DNA from: Pithys albifrons albifrons
Taxonomy: Eukaryota; Chordata; Aves; Passeriformes; Thamnophilidae
Length of the DNA stretch: 64,000 nt
Direction: 5' to 3'
NCBI RefSeq assembly: GCF_047495875.1
Contig: NC_092486.1
Coordinates: 5,407,738 to 5,471,737 of the forward strand
Each line of letters begins with the position of its first letter. Positions within the stretch are counted from its first letter, which is position 1. Of the stretch, positions 1 through 15,600 are shown piece by piece. The notes beneath the pieces were generated by a model that made no database searches, was not told the DNA's origin, and worked only from the letters and a program-made list of their open reading frames with translations. The position numbers and the translations under genes are program-made.

Positions 1-102
1 GGATGTGGCACATGGGGACATGGGTGGCTGTGGCAGTGCTGGAGGAATGGTTGGAATTGGTCTCAGAGGGCTTTTCAACCTAAATCATTTGATGACCCCA
101 TG
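1..102 (+). mobile_element. CR1 LINE 3'-end fragment
   Basis: The stretch resembles the 3' tail of avian CR1 retrotransposons: a 'ggcacatggggacatgg' block, then a 'ggcagtgctgg' block, then 'gggcttttcaacctaaat'. It reads in sense on the + strand, is cut by the window edge, and lies in a DBNL intron. A closely similar tail occurs at 25070-25186. Confidence 0.75.
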
Positions 103-323
103 AAACCACATCCCTATTCTCAGCCCAAGACTCCCTCCCACACCCAGCATTTCCTCTCCGTTCGCCCTCCATTGCTGTGTCCAGAGGAGGCAGGAGGGGG
201 CTGGAGGGGGCAGAAGGGGCAGGAAAGGGGTAGGATGATGCTGGAAGGAACTGGATGGGGCTGGAGCAGCTGGGTGGGTGCAGAGGGGGCAGCTCAGCAC
301 CCAAAGCCTCTCTTGTGCTGCAG

Positions 324-3300
324 AAGGAGCAGGCTGAGGAGTTCGAGGCCCAGCAGAGAAAGGGCTTCAAGAGAAGTGAGTCGGTGGAGAAAGCCCAGGT
401 GAGGAGCTGGGACCCAGAGCACTGGGAGGGCTGGAGTGTCTGCCTTGGCTCTGCCCCTTGTGCTGCTCCGTGCCCTGGACGTGGCATCTGGGCCCTGGGC
501 ATGGGGTGTGGGCCCTTGGCATGGGGTCTGGGCCCTTGACATGGGGTGTGGGCCCTTGGCATGGGGTCTGGACCCTTGACATGGGGTCTGGGTCCCTCCC
601 CTGCACAGGAGGCAGCGACACTGATCGCGCAGAGAGCCGTGAACCCCCGAGACATCTTCAAGCAGAGGGAGAGAGCAGGGCCAGGGGACACGGGGACACC
701 AGCCCAGCCAGGTATGGTGGGGGACATGGGAAGAGTGGCCCTGCCAGGTATGGCATGGGGGGTCCCAGTGACACCGTGGGGCAGTGATACTGTGAGGCCA
801 CCATTCAGTCTGAGAACGGGCAGCTCTCATCACACCAATGCTCTTTGCTGTGATGTCCCACCCCTGGCCCTTGACATTTTCCACAGTGAGGTTCCAGCTG
901 TGCCGAGTTTTAAGCACCAAGACAGAGGTTTTCCATACTCTGCCTCCCCTTCTGAACCCTAAACTTCATTTTTTTCAATGCACATTCAATATATTGACAC
1001 CAGAAAGGCCCCACTGTTGCAATCTGTCCTGGCTGCCCGAAATTCAGCCCAAATTTTTGCACTGCCCCAGGGCAGAAAAGCCTGATCTGATCTCTCTGAT
1101 AGAAACCAGGAAGTTTGCAAACCAGAGCTGAGAGCAGCTGAGGAAGTCACTGCAAGTGCGTGACACCTCTGGGTGACTGCCTGCCCTTCCTCCTCCTCTT
1201 CCTCCTCCTCCTCCTCCTCAGCCCAGCCCCCTCCAAAGCACCTTAAACTGACTCACTGACTAATCCTAGGAGCAGGAATTCCTACTTCCCTGGGTAGGCA
1301 AGCCATGGGTGGGAGAGGAAGGAACATCATGCTGGGAAAATGTCTTTTTTGCTGGTTAAACATCATGAGGAAAGACTGGTTTTGAGGTATTTCATTAGGA
1401 TTTTATGGTTTTCGTGGAGGAAAAGGAGGTAAGACTCAGGGGTGAGGGTAGGCTGAGTCTTGGTGCTGGTAGGGTTAGTCTGGGAATTCTCCTCCTTGGC
1501 TTTTGTTTGGTTTGGAGGTGGAGATGTGGAGATATCAGCACACAGTTCACTCCCGCCACAGGAAATGGACTGGCAGAAACCAGTTTGCACCATCCCCTCC
1601 CAGTCTGATGTCTGTGACATTCAGAGTGCTCCAAAAATCACCCTGTAGAGCTGGTGGAAGGTCCTCCAGCTCCTCTTTCTCCCCAAAGTCCATTCTAGTT
1701 TAAGTTTTCCCTTGACTGCTGCTGTAACCAGTTGCCTAACTCATTTTCCACAATCAGGATTAGAGCTGGAAAATCCTGCTTGGGAGGGTGGCCCAGCAGC
1801 ACCCTTGGGTGCACAGTCACAGGCTGGGAGTCCCCCTGCCTGCCCAGCTCCTGCAGCCCCTTGGTGTCCTTTTGCAGGGAAGCTCCGCAGCCCGTTCCTG
1901 CAGAAGGAGGTGAACTCTGTGCCCAGCCCTGCCTCCCCCAGCAGGGATGTTTGGGGGTCACCTCCAGCCTCCCCAGGACCTGCAGCAGGTACGTGCTTGG
2001 CTCCCTCCCCTCCCCAAAGCTTTGCTCCTCCTCTTTCCAAACAGTTTCCACAAAATTGGGCATGTTGAGGCCTGGCTCAGGGATTCCATTTGTCTTTCCC
2101 ATTCCTTGCACCAGGAACCCTCATGTTTGTCTCCATCCAGGGCTGAATGTGATGCTGAGGATGAGGATGGTTCCAAAGTGGGGGCCAGGAATGAAATGAG
2201 GACAGGGGCAAGCTGTGGGGCCAGGCATGAAGTGGGATCAGGGATGGGGTGGGAGCCAAGGAGGGAATCAGGGATGAGCTGGGGGGCAGGGATGGGCTGA
2301 GGGCCAGAGACAAGGAGAGGGGCAGGGATGAGGCAGAGACCAGGGACAAACTGGGGCCTGGGGATGTGCTGAGGGCCAGGACCAAGCTCCAGTGTCCCCA
2401 GGCTGCTGTCACCACTAGATGCTGCTCTTGGCCAGGGCCTGTGCTCCAGCCCTTCCCCTCCATGGAGCATGGCTCATCTGGAGCGAGTTTATCCCTTCCC
2501 TGTTGGAGATCCTGGATCTCCCCCTTGTCCTTTTCATTGCTCCCTAAAGCCCTGCCTGCTCCATCCCATGGTCCAAGAGTTCTCCATCCCTTGGCTGGAC
2601 AGGAGCCCCTCCCAAGAAAGTGGTGTCACTCCAGCCTGGAGCAGGAGCTGGATGGATGAGGGGACAGGGCACAGTTTTGGTGACAGATCCATGTTGCTCC
2701 CCAGGACGAGACTCTGGGTACAATTCTGCCGTCCCGGTGTCCCAGGTGGAGGAGACGAATCTGTACGAGGAGCCACCGGAGCCCTCAGCCATCTACGAGG
2801 AGCCCCCCCAGGTGAGGTCAGGGGGGAGGGACCCCCTGAGGGCTGAGGGTGCCCAAGGAGGGGCCATGGTCCATGTGGCAGAGCGGGACTTTGTCCTTTA
2901 GGATGGGCCTGGAACCCTTTTCTGGGCTAAAATCGGTAGGAGATGGAGAAACCACCCTTCTCCTGGTAATTCCTGTTCTCCCTCTCTCCTTCCTTCCTGA
3001 AGGAACAAGTTGATGATGCCAAATATGACTATGAGGTGGAGTACCAGGAGCAGCCAGACCTGGCAGGGAAGGGGCTCTGTGCCCGGGCGCTCTACGACTA
3101 CCAGGCTGGTGAGACCCACAGCCATCCCCCATAACCTGCCACTCCAGGCCCTTGTCCCAGGTTCCTCTCCAGCTCTCCTGGTCTCCCTTCAAGCACTGGA
3201 AGGGGCTGTAAGATCTCCCTGGAGCCTTCTCTTCTCCAGGCTGAACAGCCCCTGCTTGCCCAGCCTGTCCCCAGAGCAGAGGGGCTCCAGTCCCTGCAGC

Positions 3301-3555
3301 ATCTCTGAGACCTCCCTTGACTTGCTCCAGCAGCTCCACACTCTTCTGCCAGAAACCCCAGAGCTGGGAGGGTACAGGAGGTCTGACCCTGCTCCTTCTC
3401 TCTGTCCCATTCCAGCTGATGACACGGAGATCTCCTTTGATCCTGAGAACATCATCACCAACATCGAGATGATCGACGAGGGTTGGTGGCGTGGCTACGG
3501 CCCCGACGGCCACTTTGGCATGTTCCCTGCCAACTACGTGGAACTGATAGAGTAG
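324..3555 (+). CDS. DBNL: Drebrin-like protein (mAbp1/HIP-55), C-terminal exons, 5' part outside window
   Basis: DBNL is an actin-binding SH3 adaptor of the cell cortex and endocytic sites. Six coding exons are readable: 324-398, 609-711, 1878-1988, 2705-2811, 3003-3108 and 3416-3555. All have GT/AG borders and matching phases, giving 213 residues. They encode a charged Glu/Gln-rich linker, the motifs [11 protein letters not shown] and [12 protein letters not shown], two tyrosine sites in YEEPP context (kinase targets in the family), and a C-terminal SH3 domain with [15 protein letters not shown] and a closing [11 protein letters not shown] before TAG. The ADF-homology exons lie upstream of the window. 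The SH3 exon pair is nearly identical to the mammalian protein, while the linker is less conserved, as is usual. The intron before the last exon carries a CR1 fragment. Confidence 0.95.
500..598 (+). repeat. 20-bp minisatellite in a DBNL intron
   Basis: About five copies of a 20-bp unit close to 'ggcccttggcatggggtctg' fill the intron just before the exon at 609. Units differ by single substitutions (ggcatgg or gacatgg). Confidence 0.8.
1189..1219 (+). repeat. CTC-type trinucleotide repeat
   Basis: A pyrimidine-rich (CTC/TCC)n run lies in the DBNL intron between exons 609-711 and 1878-1988. The rest of that intron shows no recognisable feature. Confidence 0.7.
3185..3352 (-). mobile_element. 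CR1 LINE internal fragment, antisense
   Basis: The segment holds 'ccttctcttctccaggctga' followed by 'acagcccctgcttgccc' and 'ttgacttgctccagcagctc', the reverse-complement pattern of the CR1 3' region common in bird introns. It sits in the last DBNL intron. Confidence 0.75.
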
Positions 3556-4490
3556 GGGGGGCTGGTGGGGGGCTCCAGACCCCTGGGACTGCTCCAGACC
3601 CCTGGGACCATTCCAGCCTCCCTGGGACCACTTGGCTCCAGCCTGATTCTTCTGAATGACGTGTGGCTTTTTCTTCTTCTCTATTTCTTTCTCTCTCTGA
3701 GTGAAGTGCCATTCCCCACTCCCTTGGCAGCAGGACCCCCCAGGCGCTGCCCCCTGTCCCTCGTAGCTGCCCTTGGGTGGGTGAAGGGTCCCATCCCACC
3801 GTGAGCCCCACAGTGCTGGTCACCCCTTCCTCCCTTGGCTTTGGAGTGGGAACGAGGTGGGTGACAAACCCTTCACGGGGCATTTTCAGGGAACAAATTA
3901 CCTCCCCCCTGCTCTCTCTTACCCCATGACCTTGGACCTCCTGCAGCCACACTGGAGAAGCCACTTTCCCGATTTTATTTCACTGGCAAAGCTCTTTGGA
4001 ATGATTTTGGCATCCCATGGGGTCTGACATCACCAGGAGAGCTGAATCCTGGCTCTGTTCCTGCCCCCACCCTGAGCAGTCCGAGTTCGCCACGTGTGCC
4101 CCGGTGTTTTCCTCCCTGCTCTCCCCACCAGAGGGTTTCCCTTCCTTCTCCCCAGATCATGCTCCAGGAATTTAAATTGGGAGAGAAAAACCTCCCCTGC
4201 AGCGCAGATCCAGCCAGGCCAAGTGGGTGGGACCTCCCCCATCACCCCAAATTCACTGTGAACAAGGAAAAGCCCAGCCCAGCCCCTCCCTCACATGGAG
4301 TTTCCTGCCTCAGTGTCACTTTAGGAGTAGAATTAGAGGGTGGGATCGGGGGGTCCTGGCTCACCCACCCCTCCCGTGGGTGCTGGGGGATGTGGTGGCT
4401 CCTCCAAGCCCCTCTCTGGGCTCCTTCCCTCTCCCTCTCCCCCCTCCCTCGGCCATCCCCAGCTACAATAAAAGGGCTTTTCTTTGGCGA
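3556..4490 (+). other. DBNL: DBNL 3' untranslated region
   Basis: The stretch between the TAG at 3553-3555 and the AATAAA at 4467-4472 has no competing ORF of note, so it is read as the 3' UTR. The exact cleavage site is inferred. Confidence 0.7.
4467..4472 (+). terminator. DBNL: DBNL polyadenylation signal AATAAA
   Basis: Canonical AATAAA about 910 bases after the DBNL stop, followed within 20 bases by a T-rich stretch (gggcttttctttgg). It is the first canonical signal after the stop. Confidence 0.75.
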
Positions 4491-5224
4491 TGGATGTGGC
4501 AGGATCTGGGTGGGAATTGGGGTAGAAATGCCAAGGGTTTGGTGTCCCTAATGCCAGATGTGTTGTCACATCAGGTTGTCATGAGCAGGGGCTGAGGGAG
4601 GGGTAACTGGGGGCATAATTAGTTCCACAACTAATTATCCAGGTCTAATAAGGGAGGAAACAGTCAGCAGTGATGAGGGCCCCAGTGCCTGGCTGGGCCC
4701 AGGGCAAAGAGGGGCTTTGGAGGTGTTGTTGGTGACACGAGGTCTGGGGACATTGGAGATGCAGGGTCTGTGCCCTCGGAGGTGCAGGTGGGGCCCCCCA
4801 GCTCCCATCAGGCCTCAGCATTGCTGGGCAGTGAGTCAGGCCCGGGGGGGCCACACATGTGACGGGGGGGGGTCACGCGTGTGCTGAGCATGGGAGGCCT
4901 GAGCTGCCACGTGGCCCCACCATGGCAGCCCAGGGAGCCTGCGGGGCCCGGTGAGTGGGGGGCACCCCGTGCACCCCCAGCATCACCCCCCGCACCCTCC
5001 AGCACCCCCGGGGCACTCTGGGAGGGCTCCCCCCAGCCTGAACCCCAGTTCTGGGAGAGAGGCCATCATGTGTGTGTAATGGGAGTGTAAGACGTGTGCA
5101 GGGCATCCCACATGCACTGCACGGCCCCTGCTCAGGGTCCTGCCCCACACACAGCTCATCCCGTGTGCTCCGTGTGCAGTGCAGGTGCAGGGAGCTCAGG
5201 GCACTGCCACACACATGGGGGGTG
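4491..5224. other. DBNL-AEBP1 intergenic region, no gene seen
   Basis: No exon with a recognisable product was found here on either strand. PGAM2 and POLM, which lie here in human, are not seen. The only notable structure is a perfect 10-bp inverted repeat of TAATTA-type sequence at 4615-4638. Confidence 0.6.
4615..4638. promoter_or_regulatory. AT-rich 10-bp inverted repeat with TAATTA cores
   Basis: ATAATTAGTT at 4615-4624 and AACTAATTAT at 4629-4638 are perfect reverse complements with a 4-base spacer (ccac). Each arm carries a TAATTA core, the usual paired-class homeodomain site. It is isolated in very GC-rich DNA about 1.2 kb upstream of the AEBP1 start. A regulatory role is inferred only. 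Confidence 0.4.
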
Positions 5225-5372
5225 GTGGTGCATGTTCCATGTGCAGGGGGTGTGTGCAGTGTATGTTCCATGTGCAGGGGGTGTGTGCAGTGTATGTTCC
5301 ATGTGCAGGGTGTCATGTGTGGTGCATGTCCCATGTGCAGGGTGTCATGTGCAGTGTCTGTGGTGCATGTTC
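5225..5372 (+). repeat. Tandem repeat around 'catgttccatgtgcaggg'
   Basis: Four to five diverged units of roughly 30 bp built on 'catgttccatgtgcagggg' plus 'gtgtgtgcagtg' lie upstream of AEBP1. Confidence 0.75.
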
Positions 5373-5439
5373 CATGTGCTGTGCCTGCAGCCCAGGGTGC
5401 CCACAGTGCCAGGGCTGTGCTGTGCCCCAAGTGTGGGCT

Positions 5440-5760
5440 CGGGACCAGTGCCGTGCAGAACTGGTGCCAGTGCAGTCCCAGTGCAGTCCCAGTGCCAGGC
5501 AGTGCCAGTTCCGTGCGGTGCCACTGCAGGTTCAGTGCGGATCATCGGCAGTCCCGAACCCGGTGAAGTGCCAGTACCGGGACAGTGACAGTCACAGTTC
5601 GAGTGCCCGTCTCGTTCAGTGCCATCCGATCCCGTTCAGTGCCCGGGCCATCCCGGTCCCATTCAGTGCCAGTGCCATCCCGTTGCCGGCATCATCCTGG
5701 TCCCATCGCGGTCCATTCAGTGCCGGTCCCATCCCGGTGCCGGTCCCGGGGCCCGCTCGG
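5440..5760 (+). repeat. Degenerate minisatellite upstream of AEBP1
   Basis: Repeated 'cagtgcc' and 'cattcagtgcc' blocks alternate with 'atcccggtccc' blocks. The array runs into the GC-rich Sp1-type stretch (ccgcccccgcccggcgccgc) just before the AEBP1 start codon, so it lies in or next to the core promoter. Confidence 0.7.
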
Positions 5761-5836
5761 AGCCGCCCCCGCCCGGCGCCGCCCCCGGCCCTCCCGCGCG
5801 GGGCTGTCGGGGCTGTCGCGGCCGAAGCGGAGCGCG

Positions 5837-12186
<6,350 letters not shown>

Positions 12187-12640
12187 GGAAGCTCAAGCCC
12201 TTACTCTGCTTCAAGCCACAGTCGGATGCTCTGGCGTCCACTTCCAACATACTCCCCAAGCCCAGGCAGTTGCTCCAGGTGGGCTCCAGCCCCTCACCTT
12301 GCTGCTTCCCAGGACTGAGGGCATTAGCCTTGACAGCTGGCTGCCATCAGGGACATGCTACCCCCTCCCTCGGGGCTGGGCAGTGCCAGCTCACTGTCCC
12401 TGTCCCAGTGGCATGGCAGGGGTGGTTCCGCTGTCCTGGGCAGGGCCCACAGAAGCGGGCACAGCCCCTCTCCATTCCACACAGGTTTTGTTACACAAAT
12501 AAATCAAGTTATATTGGTATGACCACCTTGTCCCTCCGGTGCCCCACCAGCTCCGTGCCACCCTTCCAGAGGACAGAGAAGGGCAGTGTGTGTCAGGACC
12601 CCCAGGGGTGGGGGCTATGGAGTCCGTGCCCTCCCTGTGG
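12187..12640. other. Tail-to-tail AEBP1/POLD2 3' regions
   Basis: The 454 bases between the two stop codons hold the 3' UTRs of both genes. An AATAAA for AEBP1 is at 12498-12503. The best antisense signal for POLD2 is the variant AATATA at 12515-12510. The transcripts probably end within a few tens of bases of each other or overlap. Confidence 0.6.
12498..12503 (+). terminator. AEBP1: AEBP1 polyadenylation signal AATAAA
   Basis: Canonical AATAAA 312 bases after the AEBP1 stop, in a short AT-rich patch, followed by a T/G-containing stretch. Confidence 0.75.
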
Positions 12641-15600
12641 TCAGTGCCCAACTTCCATGTCCCCGTTCTCGTCCTCAGCCCCAAAGCTGGAGAAGGAGAT
12701 GGGCTGGCAGGTGAGGTCGCGCAGGCTGACGAGGCAGGCGGTCTGTGTGGTGCTGAAGTCGGGCACCGTCACCAGCAGCACCCGCTGCCCCTCTGCCCCT
12801 GTGGACACAGACAGGTGTCAAGTGGAGGAGCCCTCTGGTAGCCCCCCGGTGTGGGCTGCCCAGGAGGATCTGGGGTGCTGTGGACCCACCTTGGAGCAGC
12901 TTGGACTGGAAGCGAGGCGCGTTGCCACAGAAATAGACATGAGGACACTCGGTGAGGATGAACGGGTCCGATTTGTAAAAGGGGTAACAGCCTGGGGGGG
13001 GGGGGATGAGAATTAGGGGGGGAACCTGCACCCCCAGGGAAGGCAACCCCACCCAGCCGAACAGTCCCCAAACCCTCACTGTACCCAAGGTGTCCGGGGC
13101 TGTGGGACTGATGTGTCCTGCGTGCAGTGTCCACTCCAGGATCTCCAGGTAGTCATCCATGCTGCTGTATTTGAAGATGTCACTGACATTTTGTCCTGAT
13201 GTCCCCAAAAACCTACATTTTGGGGGGAAGAAGGGGAGATTCGGATGCTGGAGGTGCCAGCACACACCCTGTGGTCCTGCACCACTGACAGCTGTCACCA
13301 GAGCTGGTGGCACACCAGGTTTGTGTACCTGACGCCATCCAGGTCGGCCTGGTAGGGGTTGGTGACGAGGCGCAGCGTGGCGTAGGTGCTGGCCAGGGGC
13401 AGCATGCAGCGGTGCAGGGGCTGCTGGGGCATCGTGTAGTTGGTGGGGTCAAACTCCCCAGGCATCACATCCACGGGCACAGAGGTCTGTGGGCAGAGCA
13501 GGGATCAACAGGGCAGTCAAAGTACCCCCTGAGGGGCTCAGAACAAACCCCTGGTGTCACTGCTGCCCCTTTCCCACAGGACACCCCACTTGGCTTCACC
13601 ATGGGGGCCAGATCTCGAGAGGAGGATGTGGAGCTGGGCTTTGTGCTGCCTCCCTGTATGGAGTGCCCAAAGGGAAGCTGGGTGCTGGGGAAGGGCTTTG
13701 CCACCCCACACCCTGGGCTGATGGCAGTGCTGCTCCCCACCTTGGCAACCAGGCTCCCTTCCCCAGAGGATCCCAATTCCCTGTCCGACCTCCAGCACTC
13801 ACGCAGAGCTGCAGCAGGATCTCATCCAGCATCTTCACAGCCTCCACACTCGCTGCCTGAGTCTTCTTGGTCAAGTACTTGGCCTGGGTGAGCAGGGAGA
13901 CAGTGAGGGACAGGCCCATGTCCCCTCCCCACACCATCCCAGGACCCCTGTGAGGACGCAGCCCCTCTCCCCACCCCACCTTGTTGATGGTGTCCCGGCT
14001 CTGCGTGTTCTGGCTCAGCAGGTTCCCGGCCAGGATGACGCGGCAGATGCTGGCGGCGCTGCTCTGCTCGCCCTCGGCGCCCAGCTGCCCCGTCACCACG
14101 TCCACCAGCAGCTGGGTGCCCAGCAGGGCCTCCCCACTGCCACTGCCCAGCCCCAGCCCCGAGGCCAGCAGCACGAACCTGGATGGATGCAGGGATGGAT
14201 GGAGAGGCTCAGGCAGCGTGCCATGCTCCCAAAATGAGGGGTGTCCAAGAGCCAGGGTGGGGGGCACAACCCCCTCCACCAGCCCTCTTGGCATGTGGGG
14301 TTGGGGACAGCGCAGGGACACAGTGCCAGTCCCACCCCTGCCCATTCACCGGTCAGAGCTGGGCCCATTCCAGGGCAGTGGTGGTGGCAGGTCAGCAAGG
14401 CAGTGATCCTCCACCACGAATCTGCCGTCGTCCTGCTCAGAGCCATACACGGCCAGGATGGTCCCTGGGGCAGGGCAGGTGGTCAGACCTGGCAGCACCC
14501 CTGGGGAGGTCCCACTGTGGAGCCACTGCCAGCCCTTACCTGTCACCAGCCTCTGCACATCGATGGCTCCTTCCAGCTTAATGCGCTGCAGCTCATCCTC
14601 CAGGATCAGCTCGTCGGAGGGCTGGATGTACTTGGGCAGGGGCGGCTGAGGCACCAGGTTGTGCTGCAGGGTGGACAGGGGCAGCTCTGACAGCCTCAGC
14701 CAGGACCAGCAGCCCCCAAGGGCCTTTTTCTGCCCCAGCCCCTCCCCAGCAGCATGGCCAACACCCCAGCTGGAGGCCTGGCAGCTGGATCCCCCCACAA
14801 GGGCTGGTTCCACTTAACACTTCCCTGCAGCATCCTGAACATCGGCCCTGGCCAAGGAGGAAGTGGCTTAGACGGGTGGTGGGAGCTCCAAACTTCCCAA
14901 CATGAGCTAGCTGGGAGCAGATGGGCCCCTGGCACTGCATGGGGGTACCAGAGCTTCCCCTCATCCCCCTCCCCTGTGGCAGGGAAAGGGGGTCTGTGTT
15001 GCCAACTCCCTGAATCCAAACCCTCCAAGGACTGGAAAAGCATCGCTGAATGAGGATGATGGCAACCAGGGGGGAACAGCTTCATATGGACAAAGGGTGG
15101 GTTTGGATTAGATATGGGCAAGGAAACTGGTCTAGTGGAAGGTGTCCCTGCCAGTTCCCTGGCTGCAGAGAGCACAGGGAAGCCACGAGTCCCCATGTGT
15201 GCTGGCACATCCCCCCCGTGCTGTGTCCCCCATTACCTCCTCGCTGATCTCCTGCAGGATGGAGGGCTGGAGCTGCATGGCCTTGAAGAGTGTCCCCACC
15301 ACGCAGCACTTCTCGCCCGCCTGCAGCTCCGAGAGCTTCCGCACCGCGATGTCGCTCCCTGCAGAGAGACGGGGGCTCAGCGGGCACGGGGGGCACAGGG
15401 GCACAGTGGGCATGGGGCAGGGCTGGTGGGAGCAGCTGGAGGGGCCCCAGTGCCGAGGCCAGGAGAGGCAGCAGGGATTTTGGGAAGCATCCCGCTTTTC
15501 CTCGGGGCACGGCGCCGAAGGGACACGTGTGGGCCAGATGGGGCCAAGGAGCATTCCAGAGCCTGCAGGCATTTCCTCTGCACTGGGGGGCAAAGCTGGG

